NCBI RefSeq assembly: GCF_039523555.1
Contig: NZ_BAAAFN010000007.1
Coordinates: 1 to 64,000, forward strand
Direction: 5' to 3'
DNA: 64,000 nt
From: Castellaniella daejeonensis
GTDB lineage: Bacteria; Pseudomonadota; Gammaproteobacteria; Burkholderiales; Burkholderiaceae_B
Both the position numbers and the translations under genes were made by a program. The notes under the pieces are model-generated. The model saw nothing but the letters and a program-made list of their open reading frames with translations. It did no database searches and was not told the origin of the DNA. Positions 24,932 through 33,618 of the stretch are shown one piece after another. The first letter of the stretch is position 1. Every line of letters begins with the position of its first letter.

Positions 24932-24955
24932 CAGGGCCATCGGACGATCGCCCTG
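24932..24955. terminator. Hairpin between convergent fliR and lipoprotein gene
   Basis: CAGGGC (24932-24937) pairs with GCCCTG (24950-24955), and after one mismatch ATCG pairs with CGAT inside. No U-tract follows on either strand, so it is a possible rather than a certain terminator. Confidence 0.35.
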
Positions 24956-24965
24956 CCCCGCCCTC

Positions 24966-25742
24966 TCAATTCCCCTTCCTGACCGGATAGGTCACTCCCG
25001 GAATCACCCTGGTGCCGGCCGGCAGCAAGGGATTGGCAGCGGGCGAGTGGCTCCGATCCGCTGCCGCGGTGCTTTTCTTTGCCTGGCCTGATCGGGCCTT
25101 GCCGGTGGCGGCCCGGCGCGCCGGCGCACTCCCTGCCCGTGTTCGTGCAGGTTTGGCACCGGAGGCCGCGGGAGCGGGCGGCTGGATGGTCAGCGACGCG
25201 GGCTGGATGGCATCGCCGGCCTGCACGGCGACAGGCACGGCTTCGCTGGCGCCTTCCGTGGCCGCCGGGGCGGCAACAGTCTGGACCGGCGGCCTGGAAG
25301 CTTCCTGACGGGCTGCATCCTCTGCCCGGGCCTGCTGATCGGCCTCTTCGGCTGTCCGGGGGCGTCGGTTCAGCGGCAGATTGACGGAATTTTCCATGCG
25401 CTGGAATGTGCCGTCCGGACCGAAGCGCAGCCAGGCCTCCTGACGGAAATAAACGGCGTCCGTGGCGACGGAGCCCTTGTAGGCCCAGCGGGCCAGCGTG
25501 GTATCCCCCTGCCGCCAGACATCCACGGGATGGGCCCCCAGGTAGCCGGACGCCTGCTCCATGGTCGTGCGGCCCACGACGATGCGGTCCAGGCCCGATG
25601 ACTGGAACGATGCGCCTGTGGACGTGCAGGCCGACAGCAAGGCAGCGGAAACAGCCAGCACAGCCAGGCGCAACCGTCCGTTTCGCGGAAAACCCTCATC
25701 CGGAACCCGCCGGTGCGCAGGCCGTGCCAAGAAAAATCTCAT
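24966..25742 (-). CDS. Outer-membrane-type lipoprotein of unknown function
   Basis: The product (258 residues from 25742) has a long basic N-region, a hydrophobic segment and the lipobox LLSAC with the lipid-accepting cysteine at residue 39. Residues about 45-120 (GLDRIVVGRTTMEQASGYLGAHPVDVW, then YFRQEAWLRFGPDGTFQRM) resemble the small BamE/SmpA-type fold in outline; this is inference. The rest is Ala/Pro/Lys-rich and may reach across the periplasm. An alternative start at 25760 would overlap the chemoreceptor gene upstream by 16 bases. Why it sits in a flagellar locus is unknown. Confidence 0.7.
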   Translation of the reverse strand: MRFFLARPAHRRVPDEGFPRNGRLRLAVLAVSAALLSACTSTGASFQSSGLDRIVVGRTTMEQASGYLGAHPVDVWRQGDTTLARWAYKGSVATDAVYFRQEAWLRFGPDGTFQRMENSVNLPLNRRPRTAEEADQQARAEDAARQEASRPPVQTVAAPAATEGASEAVPVAVQAGDAIQPASLTIQPPAPAASGAKPARTRAGSAPARRAATGKARSGQAKKSTAAADRSHSPAANPLLPAGTRVIPGVTYPVRKGN

Positions 25743-25744
25743 GT

Positions 25745-27538
25745 TCAGAACTCCTCCCATTCTTCCTCCCGCGCCGCCTGAGTGGCGAGCGCGGCCATGC
25801 GCGCGGCGGGCAGCCGAGGTGCCACGGCGCGATCTTTTCGCACAGCGGCCCGAGGCGGTGCGGATGCCGGCACGGCGGGCGGGGCCGTCTCCGGATTGGC
25901 GTCCCCGGCAGACCCGTTTGCCAGCGCCGGTGCGGTCGGTGCGGCCGCCAGTGGCGGCATCTCCTGATGACCGGCAGCCGCATCGTCCACCTGGAACACC
26001 GCCAACGCCTGGTTGACCTCGGCGGCCAGGGATTCCAGCGATCCGGCCGATTCCGCCGCCTGCTGCACCAGCAACGCATTCTGCTGAGTCACGGAATCCA
26101 TCTGCGCAACCGCCAGGTTGATCTGATCGATGCCCGAGGACTGCTCGATGGTGGCTGCAGTGATCTCGCTCATGATGTCCGACACACGAGTCACGGCCTC
26201 GACGATTTCCTTCATGGTCTCGCCCGCCCGCTGGACCTGCGACGAGCCCGCGCCGACCCGGCCGACGGAATCCTCGATCAGCGCCTTGATTTCCTTGGCG
26301 GCGCCCGCCGAGCGCTGGGCCAGCGCCCGGACCTCGCCCGCGACCACGGCAAAGCCGCGGCCCTGTTCGCCGGCGCGTGCGGCTTCCACGGCCGCGTTCA
26401 AGGCCAGGATGTTGGTCTGGAAGGCAATGCTGTCGATCACCCCCACGATGTCGGCGATCTTCTGCGAACTGTCCGAAATGCCCTTCATGGTGGCAACGAC
26501 TTCCCCCACCACTTCGCCGCCGCGCGAAGCCACCTGGGATGCGGAATGCGCCAGCTGATTGGCCTGCTGTGCGTTGTCTGCGTTCTGCTTGACGGTGCTG
26601 GCCAGTTGCTCCATGCTCGCCGCCGTCTGCTGCAAGGCGGCCGCCTGCTCGTCGGTGCGGCTGCTCAGGTCCAGGTTGCCCGCCGCGATGCGCTGGGCGC
26701 TGCCGGCCATCTGCCCCATCCTGTGCCGCACTCCGGAAATCATGGTTTCCAGGCTGTCGCGCATCGTCTTCAGGCCGCGCAGCAAGGAGCCGATCTCGTC
26801 ATTGGAACGCGGCACGATGGATACGCGCAGGTCGCCGCCCGCGATACGCTGCAAATGACGCCCCACGGCCTGCAGGGGCCGCAACACCGTGCGGATCAAG
26901 GTCCGGTAGGCCAGCAGCGCCAGGACCACGGCCACGGCCAGCAGCGCCAGCATGCCGATATTGGCCCGATGGAACAATTGCGCCAGTTCGTCGCGCGAGG
27001 CCGAGCTGCGGTCCTGGATGAATTTGTCGAACTGGCCGAAAACCCGGTCCATGCCCCGGGCCGCATTGCGCAGCCGGCCGCGCTTCACGGCCTCGAAGCC
27101 CTTTGCATCCTGCCGGGCAGCGAAATCGCGCAACTGTTCGACTTGCGTCCAGTAGTCGTTGAAGGATGCCGTCAGCATGTGCTGCAGGGATTCCCCAGTC
27201 GAACCGGTCAGCGCGGCCGATGCCTGCAGCGACTGCATGCTGTCGCGCGACCGCTTCAGCAACTGATCGGCCTGGCCAAGTTCCCAGAGACGTTGTTTTT
27301 CGTTGGTGATATTCAGCGCCCCGTCGACCTGGGTGGCGGCCTGCTGGGCATAAATGTAGGCATTCTTGACGTCGGAGTTCGCCTGGACGCCGATCGCGGA
27401 CAGCTGCCCTACCGTGCGCTGGCTTTCCCGCTGAACGAACCAGGCGCTGCCCACCGCCGCAAACGTCAGAAGAGACAGCAGCGCCACGACCAGCGTCAGC
27501 CGGGCCCGCAGGGACAACGTCATGGATATCTTCTTCAT
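25745..27538 (-). CDS. Transmembrane chemoreceptor with CheR/CheB docking tail
   Basis: This 597-residue methyl-accepting protein has a first membrane helix at about 12-32, a helical periplasmic domain (four-helix-bundle type), and a second helix at about 192-212 (IGMLALLAVAVVLALLAYRTL). A HAMP domain and the signalling hairpin with IAFQTNILALNAAVEAARAGEQGRGFAVVAGEVRALAQRSA follow. A long Ala/Pro linker ends in EWEEF, which fits the xWxxF pentapeptide that recruits CheR and CheB. It is the only complete receptor here with that tail. The ligand is unknown. It is followed by the lipoprotein gene after 2 bases. Confidence 0.93.
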   Translation of the reverse strand: MKKISMTLSLRARLTLVVALLSLLTFAAVGSAWFVQRESQRTVGQLSAIGVQANSDVKNAYIYAQQAATQVDGALNITNEKQRLWELGQADQLLKRSRDSMQSLQASAALTGSTGESLQHMLTASFNDYWTQVEQLRDFAARQDAKGFEAVKRGRLRNAARGMDRVFGQFDKFIQDRSSASRDELAQLFHRANIGMLALLAVAVVLALLAYRTLIRTVLRPLQAVGRHLQRIAGGDLRVSIVPRSNDEIGSLLRGLKTMRDSLETMISGVRHRMGQMAGSAQRIAAGNLDLSSRTDEQAAALQQTAASMEQLASTVKQNADNAQQANQLAHSASQVASRGGEVVGEVVATMKGISDSSQKIADIVGVIDSIAFQTNILALNAAVEAARAGEQGRGFAVVAGEVRALAQRSAGAAKEIKALIEDSVGRVGAGSSQVQRAGETMKEIVEAVTRVSDIMSEITAATIEQSSGIDQINLAVAQMDSVTQQNALLVQQAAESAGSLESLAAEVNQALAVFQVDDAAAGHQEMPPLAAAPTAPALANGSAGDANPETAPPAVPASAPPRAAVRKDRAVAPRLPAARMAALATQAAREEEWEEF

Positions 27539-27596
27539 GTCGCCTCTACCTCATCGGTATCCCAGCATGCCATGCCGGCACCGGGATGCTTCCTAA

Positions 27597-27622
27597 GAAA
27601 ATAGGGCCTTGTAGGCCCTATT
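27597..27622 (-). terminator. Intrinsic terminator after flgL
   Basis: Arms 27600-27608 and 27614-27622 (AATAGGGCC and its complement) form a perfect 9-bp stem with a five-base loop. Reading the - strand, the stem runs into TTTT. It lies about 100 bases past the flgL stop and ends the flgKL transcript before the chemoreceptor gene. Confidence 0.85.
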
Positions 27623-27723
27623 CGTCGGGATTGCCCCAGGCCCCCGATCAGGGGTCGGAGCCATCCGGGATTGCGAGGCAACCCCGGTATACCGAATGCC
27701 AGGCCGGAAATCCGGCGACCGGA

Positions 27724-28965
27724 TCACTTGTTCCGGTTGAACAGGCTCAGGCCCTGGATGGTCTGGAATGCGAGACCCGCGCCTTCCAGCGCCATCTTGC
27801 GCAGGCTGAGCTGGGTGGTGGCTTCGTAGTAGTCCAGGTCCTCGATGTCGGACAGCGCCTTGGCATAGCCCAGGTTGCGCTGAGCGCCAGAGTTATCCAG
27901 GGCGGTCAGTTCGTTCATGCGTGCGCCCACGGAAGCGCGCACTGTCAACACGTTGTCGTACAGGGTGGCCATCGTCTGCGATGTGGTATTCATCAGGTTG
28001 CGCAAACTGGCCAGAGCACGGTCGTCTCCCTGAGCGGGCTGTTCCAGCGCATCGGCCAGATCGCCCAAGGCCTTGAACAGGTTCAGGCCTGTGGAATGCT
28101 TCAGGGGTTCAGCCGTAAAGGTGTCGCCACCCGCCGGCTCACCCTTGATTTCCAGGGTAGTGCCCTGCCCCAGATCCAGGGACGTCTGGCCCGGCGTCCA
28201 GGGCTGAGGCAAGCCAACAACGGGCGCGCCTGGGGGATCCGACGACACGTCCGTGGTTGTCACCGTATAGCTGGTACCGGTGGGATCGAACTGGATGCTG
28301 AACGAGAATTTGGCGTCGGCGTTGCCCTGCGTGTTGTCCGTGATCGCTGCGCGGCCCAGGACGGCGGTGCCGGTGTTGCCGGCGCCGGCTGCCGACAGAT
28401 AATCCCGCGTCCCGGGTTGGGCGCGCTCGAAGATATCGGCACCCACATCGCTACCAGCGATCCGGCGGGTCTGGTCGGCCTGGATCAAGCGCTGCAGATC
28501 ATCGCCGCTATAGTTGCCACTCGCATCATAGGCTGGGATGTCCCCCCTGGAGCCAGAAAACAGATATAGTCCATTGCCGTCGGTGGTGTTGGCGACTCCC
28601 AGGGCCGTGTCTCGGGCCTGACGCAGGATACCGGCCAGGGTGCTACGGTCAGCGTCCGATAGCGTGCCATTGCCGGTCTCGACGAGTCGGGTGCGTACGT
28701 CCTGCAGCAGTAGCGTCAATGAGTTGAGCGCGTCTTCCTCCGTACCCAGGTTCTGATTGGCCACTGCGCGATTGTCGGCGTAGCGGGCGTTCTGGGCCTG
28801 GGATTGCGACAGGTTGATGGCCTGCGACGCGCCCAGGGGATCGTCGGCCGGGGTGACCATCTTCTGGCCGGTGCCGATCTGCTGATACAGATGCAGCAGG
28901 TCGGACTGCTGGGCGTTGATGGTCTTCAGACCGGTCTGGAAAACGAGGCTGGAGCTGATGCGCAT
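27724..28965 (-). CDS. flgL: Hook-filament junction protein FlgL
   Basis: FlgL (hook-associated protein 3) joins hook and filament together with FlgK. The 413-residue product starts MRISSSLVFQTGLKTINAQQSDLLHLYQQIGTGQK and ends in DYYEATTQLSLRKMALEGAGLAFQTIQGLSLFNRN, both flagellin-like helical ends. The middle is variable. It is transcribed with flgK (24 bases apart) from the sigma-28 promoter at 30736-30762 and ends at the terminator near 27600. Confidence 0.95.
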   Translation of the reverse strand: MRISSSLVFQTGLKTINAQQSDLLHLYQQIGTGQKMVTPADDPLGASQAINLSQSQAQNARYADNRAVANQNLGTEEDALNSLTLLLQDVRTRLVETGNGTLSDADRSTLAGILRQARDTALGVANTTDGNGLYLFSGSRGDIPAYDASGNYSGDDLQRLIQADQTRRIAGSDVGADIFERAQPGTRDYLSAAGAGNTGTAVLGRAAITDNTQGNADAKFSFSIQFDPTGTSYTVTTTDVSSDPPGAPVVGLPQPWTPGQTSLDLGQGTTLEIKGEPAGGDTFTAEPLKHSTGLNLFKALGDLADALEQPAQGDDRALASLRNLMNTTSQTMATLYDNVLTVRASVGARMNELTALDNSGAQRNLGYAKALSDIEDLDYYEATTQLSLRKMALEGAGLAFQTIQGLSLFNRNK

Positions 28966-28989
28966 GATGAATTCCTGAACTTGGGCGCC

Positions 28990-30672
28990 TTAGTTGCGCA
29001 GGGCGAGCAAGGTGTCGAACAGGGTCGAGGCCGTATCGATCAAGCGTGCGGCAGCGCGGTATTGTTCCTGGTACTGCTGCAGGTTGATGTATTCCTCGTC
29101 CAGGTTGACGCCTGAGACGGCCTGCTGGGCCGAAAAATTCTGTGAAATCAGGGTTTCCTGGGCCTTTTGCGCGGTGGTGTTCTGCTGCGTCTTCACCGCT
29201 ACGGTGTTGACCAGCTGCGAATAGGCTTCGTTCATGCCCATGGAGCCATTCGCCAGGATTTTCTTGGACCGCAGAGCCGCCAGTTCCAGGGCATTGTCGC
29301 CATTGGCGGTGCCGGCGCCCACGCCCGGGGACACTTCCCCTGCTGCAGCGAACTTGGCCGGATCGGTGATCGTCACCGTCATCGCGGACGCGGCATCGCG
29401 CGTGGGCTGGATCAGCCAGCTGTCGCCCGCCGACGGCGCCATGCCGTTCACGTCGATTTCAACGCCGTCGAAGCTCAGCGTCGTGCCCGCGACTGCGGGT
29501 GTCACCGTCGTGCCTTCCGGCACCCGGGTCACGGTGTAATCCGTTGCGCCCGGCCCGGTGTATTCGACCCGGTAATCCTGATTGGTGATCTTGGACAACT
29601 CGCCGGGCACATACGCGGTGGCCGGGGTTCCCGCCGTGGCGCTGTTCTTCTCGTTACCGATGGCCTTGGGCGTGCCCACATTGAAGAACTCGCCGCCCGG
29701 CGTGCCGGACAGGTCGTAACCCTTTGCGTGCTGCTCGTTGATGGCGATGGAGATTCCCAGGGCGATCCGACCCAGGTCGTTCTGCGTGGCGTCCAGGGCC
29801 TCGGAGCGGAAGGTGAGCAGGCCGCCCAGCTTGCCGCCCGTGATGCGGGAATCATCCATCTCGATGGGAATGGTATTGCCCGCAGCATCCTTCGTAGTGT
29901 AGTTGACCGCCAGGCGGGCCGGATCCGCCTTGGACGGATGGACTTCCAGGTAGTAGACGGAATCCCCGCCCAGCACGGTCTGGCCGTTGCCGATCGTCAG
30001 GCTGACCCGGTCGTCCTGCTCGTAGGCCTTGACGTCCACCAGCTGGCCCAGTTCGCTGACCAGTTGATCGCGCTGATCCAGCAGGTCGTTGGGTGGCTGC
30101 CCCGGATTGGTCGCCTTGGCGGTGGTGATCTGCCGATTCAGGTCCTGGATGCGATCTAGGTAGCTGTTGATCTGCTTGACGGTGGTATCGACCTGGGTAT
30201 TGACGTTGATGCGCTGGTTGTCCAGGAAGGCATTGGCATCGCGGATCTGCGCCGCCAGGCTGTTGGCCCGGCCGATCAGTTCCTGGCGCGCGGCCACATC
30301 GGCGGGCGCCGAAGCCACAGCATCCAGGCTGTCGAAGAACTGCTGGATGCCCGGGGAAATGCCCACTGTCCGGTCGGCCACGAGATTATTGATCTGGCTG
30401 ATCTGGTCGCCGTAGGTCTTGAGCGCCGCGCCGCGCGTCAGGGAACTGGTGAGCTGGTTCTGCAGGAAATTGTCATAGGACCGCTGCACGCTGACGGCCT
30501 GCACACCCCGGCCGATCCAGCCGGCCGAGGTGGGCGTGGCACCCGCCGTTTGCGACAGCACAGTCTGGCGGTTGTAGCCCGCGGTCGCGGCGTTGTTGAT
30601 GTTGTGCCCGGCCGTCTGCAGACGGTTTTGCGCGACCAGGAGGCCCGCCTTGCCGAGATTCGCCAGATTCAT
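28990..30672 (-). CDS. flgK: Hook-filament junction protein FlgK
   Basis: FlgK (hook-associated protein 1) is the first junction protein above the hook. The start at 30672 (MNLANLGKAGLLVAQNRLQTAGHNINNAATAGYNRQTV) matches the rod/hook family N-terminus and gives 560 residues. An in-frame ATG at 30717 is less likely. The C-terminus (SGVNLDEEYINLQQYQEQYRAAARLIDTASTLFDTLL) is the family C-terminal helix. It is the first gene behind the sigma-28 promoter. Confidence 0.96.
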   Translation of the reverse strand: MNLANLGKAGLLVAQNRLQTAGHNINNAATAGYNRQTVLSQTAGATPTSAGWIGRGVQAVSVQRSYDNFLQNQLTSSLTRGAALKTYGDQISQINNLVADRTVGISPGIQQFFDSLDAVASAPADVAARQELIGRANSLAAQIRDANAFLDNQRINVNTQVDTTVKQINSYLDRIQDLNRQITTAKATNPGQPPNDLLDQRDQLVSELGQLVDVKAYEQDDRVSLTIGNGQTVLGGDSVYYLEVHPSKADPARLAVNYTTKDAAGNTIPIEMDDSRITGGKLGGLLTFRSEALDATQNDLGRIALGISIAINEQHAKGYDLSGTPGGEFFNVGTPKAIGNEKNSATAGTPATAYVPGELSKITNQDYRVEYTGPGATDYTVTRVPEGTTVTPAVAGTTLSFDGVEIDVNGMAPSAGDSWLIQPTRDAASAMTVTITDPAKFAAAGEVSPGVGAGTANGDNALELAALRSKKILANGSMGMNEAYSQLVNTVAVKTQQNTTAQKAQETLISQNFSAQQAVSGVNLDEEYINLQQYQEQYRAAARLIDTASTLFDTLLALRN

Positions 30673-30735
30673 ATGCTGCAATCCTATCGGTTGCGTGCGC
30701 GCCGGGTGGGCGCACACCGTAATTCTTCCCTGACC

Positions 30736-30762
30736 ATAACGGCATCCGCGCCTGGAAATTTA
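30736..30762 (-). promoter_or_regulatory. Sigma-28 (FliA) promoter for flgKL
   Basis: On the - strand TAAATTTC (30755-30762), 11-base spacer, GCCGTTAT (30736-30743). The -10 is identical to that of the flaG promoter. It lies 63 bases upstream of the flgK start and separates late flgKL from the early flgB-J operon. Confidence 0.85.
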
Positions 30763-30787
30763 GGCCGGGGGAGGACACCGCGCGCCT

Positions 30788-31762
30788 TCAGCGCGCATTG
30801 AAATATCCCATGATGGAGATCAGCTTGTCGGCGTAACCCGGATCGGTGGCATAGCCGGCCTCCTGGATGCGCCGCGCAGCGGCCTCTGCCGTCGGTGCGG
30901 CCACGACCTTGCTGTAACGGTTGCTGCTGCCGATCAACTCGGCATAATCCTGGAAAGACTCGGCGTAGGATCCATAGGCGCGGAACGGCTGCGACATCCG
31001 GTGCGCGACGCCCTTCTCGTCGTATTCGGTGGTCATGACATTGACCACGTCGCCGCGCCAGCCGCTCCCGGCCTTGATGCCGAACAGGTTATGGCTGCTG
31101 CGGCCGTCGGGACGCATGATCTCGCGCTCGCCCCAGCCGGATTCCAGCGCCGCCTGGCTGAGAATCAGCTTGGCGGGCACGCCGCTGCGCCGGGCCGCCA
31201 GTTCCGCGGCAGCGGCCATGCGGTCCACGAAAGAGCGGATATGCTGGGGAGCGCCCTGAATGGCGCCTCCGATCCGGTCGCCAGCCCCGCCGCGTGCCAG
31301 GCGATCGATCAGGGAACCGATGGAATCGGCCATTTCACGCCGGCCCTCGCCGATGCGCGACTGCAGGCCGGGCAGGCGCGAACGGGCTGCTTCGGGGGGA
31401 TTCGCCAGGGGATCCGCCGGCTCCTTCAGCACCCCGCCCCGCATCTGCGCCATCAGCGCCTCGGCCAGTCCCAGACCGGGGCTGGCCATGGCCAGCGCGG
31501 CCTGCTCATCGCTCATGCTCTGGGCCATGCGGGTCGCCTGGGAATCGAACAGGGACGGCATCTGCGCCGACTGCTGGCGCGCCTGCTTGAGCATCATCTG
31601 GATGAAGATCGCCTCGAACTGGCGCGCGACCTCGCGCTGCTGGTCGCGCGCGGCGCTGCCCCCGACCTGCACGCCGCGCTTCAGGGCGTTCAGGCTGCTG
31701 AAATCCAGCGCCGAAGGCGTCGCGTCCATGCTGGGCAGAGGCGAATGCAGCACGAATCCCAT
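30788..31762 (-). CDS. flgJ: Rod assembly protein and peptidoglycan hydrolase FlgJ
   Basis: FlgJ caps the growing rod and opens the cell wall. The 324-residue product (start 31762, MGFVLHSPLPSMDATPSALDFSSL) has the N-terminal rod-cap domain (VARQFEAIFIQMMLKQARQQSAQ) and a C-terminal glucosaminidase-type domain (PAKLILSQAALESGWGEREI, with the likely catalytic glutamate in ALESGWG). A later ATG at 31729 is possible. The frame stays open far upstream inside flgI but without similarity. It is the last gene of flgBCDEFGHIJ. Confidence 0.95.
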   Translation of the reverse strand: MGFVLHSPLPSMDATPSALDFSSLNALKRGVQVGGSAARDQQREVARQFEAIFIQMMLKQARQQSAQMPSLFDSQATRMAQSMSDEQAALAMASPGLGLAEALMAQMRGGVLKEPADPLANPPEAARSRLPGLQSRIGEGRREMADSIGSLIDRLARGGAGDRIGGAIQGAPQHIRSFVDRMAAAAELAARRSGVPAKLILSQAALESGWGEREIMRPDGRSSHNLFGIKAGSGWRGDVVNVMTTEYDEKGVAHRMSQPFRAYGSYAESFQDYAELIGSSNRYSKVVAAPTAEAAARRIQEAGYATDPGYADKLISIMGYFNAR

Positions 31763-31770
31763 GGGCGGCC

Positions 31771-32916
31771 TCAGATGACGTCCAGGTCGGCGCGCAAGGC
31801 GCCGGCGCTCTTCAGGTTCTGCAGGATGGACAACAGATCCTGCGGGGTGGCACCCAGCGCGTTCAGCGCGCGGACCACATCGGCCAGATTGGCGCTGGTG
31901 GTGACACGCTTGATGGCACCGCCTTCGCTGCGCATCTCGATCTGGGTATTCTGCGTCACCACGGTCTCGCCGCCGCCAAAAGGCGTGGTCGGCTGGCTGA
32001 CCTGCTGCTGCGGGCTGATCGTGACCGACAGGTTGCCGTAGGCGATGGCGGCTTCGTCGATCGTGACGGTGCGGTTCATCACCACCGAGCCGGTGCGGGC
32101 ATTGATCACCACGCGGGCGCGGGCCGGCGGCAGGCCGACCTGCAGGTTCTCCACCTGGGACAGGAAGGCAAGCTGGGCCTTCGGGTCGGTGGGGGCACGC
32201 AATTCGATGGTGCGGCCATTGAGGGCGGTCGCCGTTTGCGCGCCGAACCTGCGGTTGAGCGCCGCCACGACATTCTGGGCGACCCCGAAGTCGCTGGTGT
32301 TCAGCTCCAGACGAACGACGCCGTCCTGGACATAGGTGGTGGGCACGCCACGCTCGACGATGGCGCCGCCGGGGATGATGCCGCCATTCAATTGATTGAC
32401 CTGAACGCTCGCACCGCCCTGGGAAGCTCCCGCACCACCCACCAGCAGGTTGCCCTGGGCCAGCGCATAGACCTGGCCATTGGCGCCTTTCAGAGGAGTC
32501 ATCAGCAACGTGCCACCCCGCAGACTCTTGGCATTGCCCATCGACGACACGACCACGTCCAGGCTCTGGCCAGGCTGGGCAAAGGCCGGCAACCGCGTCG
32601 TCACCATGACGGCAGCGACGTTCTTGACCTGCATGTTGGTTCCCTGCGGCACGGTGATGCCCAGCTGGGACAGCATGTTGGTCAGGCTCTGTTGCGTGAA
32701 GGGCGTCTGGCGCACCTGGTCGCCGCTGCCATCCAGGCCCACGACCAGGCCGTAGCCGATCAACTGGTTTTCCCGCACGCCGGTGAAGGACGCCAGGTCC
32801 TTGATGCGCTCGGCCTGCGAGACGCCGGGAAACAGCAGTGCCCCCAGGCACAGGGCCAGGGCGCCGACGGCCAGGCGGCGCGCGAAGAAGGAAATCGGAA
32901 TCAGCGTTGCGGCCAT
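31771..32916 (-). CDS. flgI: Flagellar P-ring protein FlgI
   Basis: FlgI forms the periplasmic ring around the rod. From 32916 the product has 381 residues with a signal peptide (LAVGALALCLGALLFPGVSQA, cleavage before ERIKDLASF) and the conserved IGYGLVVGLDGSGDQ and LNRRFGAQTATALNGRTIEL. An in-frame ATG at 32934 would overlap flgH by 14 bases; 32916 lies just past the flgH stop. Confidence 0.96.
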   Translation of the reverse strand: MAATLIPISFFARRLAVGALALCLGALLFPGVSQAERIKDLASFTGVRENQLIGYGLVVGLDGSGDQVRQTPFTQQSLTNMLSQLGITVPQGTNMQVKNVAAVMVTTRLPAFAQPGQSLDVVVSSMGNAKSLRGGTLLMTPLKGANGQVYALAQGNLLVGGAGASQGGASVQVNQLNGGIIPGGAIVERGVPTTYVQDGVVRLELNTSDFGVAQNVVAALNRRFGAQTATALNGRTIELRAPTDPKAQLAFLSQVENLQVGLPPARARVVINARTGSVVMNRTVTIDEAAIAYGNLSVTISPQQQVSQPTTPFGGGETVVTQNTQIEMRSEGGAIKRVTTSANLADVVRALNALGATPQDLLSILQNLKSAGALRADLDVI

Positions 32917-32920
32917 GGCG

Positions 32921-33613
32921 TCAGAACGGGGCAATGTTGAGGAAGAAGCGCTGCAGCCAGCCCATGGTCTGGACCTCGTCCATCACGCCTTTGCTGCGGT
33001 ATTCGATGCGGGCGTCGGCCACCTGGGTGGAAGATACCGTGTTGTTGCCCGTGATCGAGCGGGGATCCACCACGCCGGAAAAGCGCACGTATTCGCTGCC
33101 GCGGTTGATGGCGATCTGCTTCTCGCCCGCAACCTGCAGGTTGCCGTTGGGCAGCACACCGATGACGGTGGTCGTCAGCGTGCCGCTGAACACATTGGTC
33201 GCGCTGCTGGATCCCTTGCCTTCGGATTTATTGCCGCTGCCGGTCTCGAAGTTCTGTTTGGGACCAAGGTCGGTCGGCAGGATCGCCGGGGCCAGGCCGA
33301 TGTTCATGCTGGCACTGCCGTTCCGATCGGTACTGGTGCCGACGCTCTTGGCGGCGTTGGTCTTTTCCTGGATCACGATCGTGACGATGTCGCCCACGTT
33401 GCGCGGCCTGCGGTCTTCGAACAGGGGATAGTTGCCGTAGGCGGTAGGCTGGTAGATGGATCCATTGGCCTCCGCAGCCGGCGGGACCGGCGTCGGGGGC
33501 GGCGCGGTCAGCGGCCCCGTGACGATCGGCTCGGGCGGCACCAGCGCGCATCCGGACAGCACCAGCGCGAGCGCCGCCGCCCACGCCAAACGACTCGATC
33601 CCTTCATGGACAT
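32921..33613 (-). CDS. flgH: Flagellar L-ring lipoprotein FlgH
   Basis: FlgH forms the outer-membrane ring. The 230-residue product has a lipoprotein signal ending LVLSGCALVPPEP (lipidated cysteine near residue 22), then RRPRNVGDIVTIVIQEKTNAAKS and a C-terminus GVVDPRSITGNNTVSSTQVADARIEY, all typical. An alternative start two codons later (33607) is equally possible. It begins 5 bases after flgG. Confidence 0.96.
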   Translation of the reverse strand: MSMKGSSRLAWAAALALVLSGCALVPPEPIVTGPLTAPPPTPVPPAAEANGSIYQPTAYGNYPLFEDRRPRNVGDIVTIVIQEKTNAAKSVGTSTDRNGSASMNIGLAPAILPTDLGPKQNFETGSGNKSEGKGSSSATNVFSGTLTTTVIGVLPNGNLQVAGEKQIAINRGSEYVRFSGVVDPRSITGNNTVSSTQVADARIEYRSKGVMDEVQTMGWLQRFFLNIAPF

Positions 33614-33618
33614 CCTGA

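Noticed and set aside
30788..32851. Upstream extension of flgJ to 687 residues
   Set aside because: The extra part lies antiphase within flgI, which is clearly coding; the flgJ family start is at 31762.
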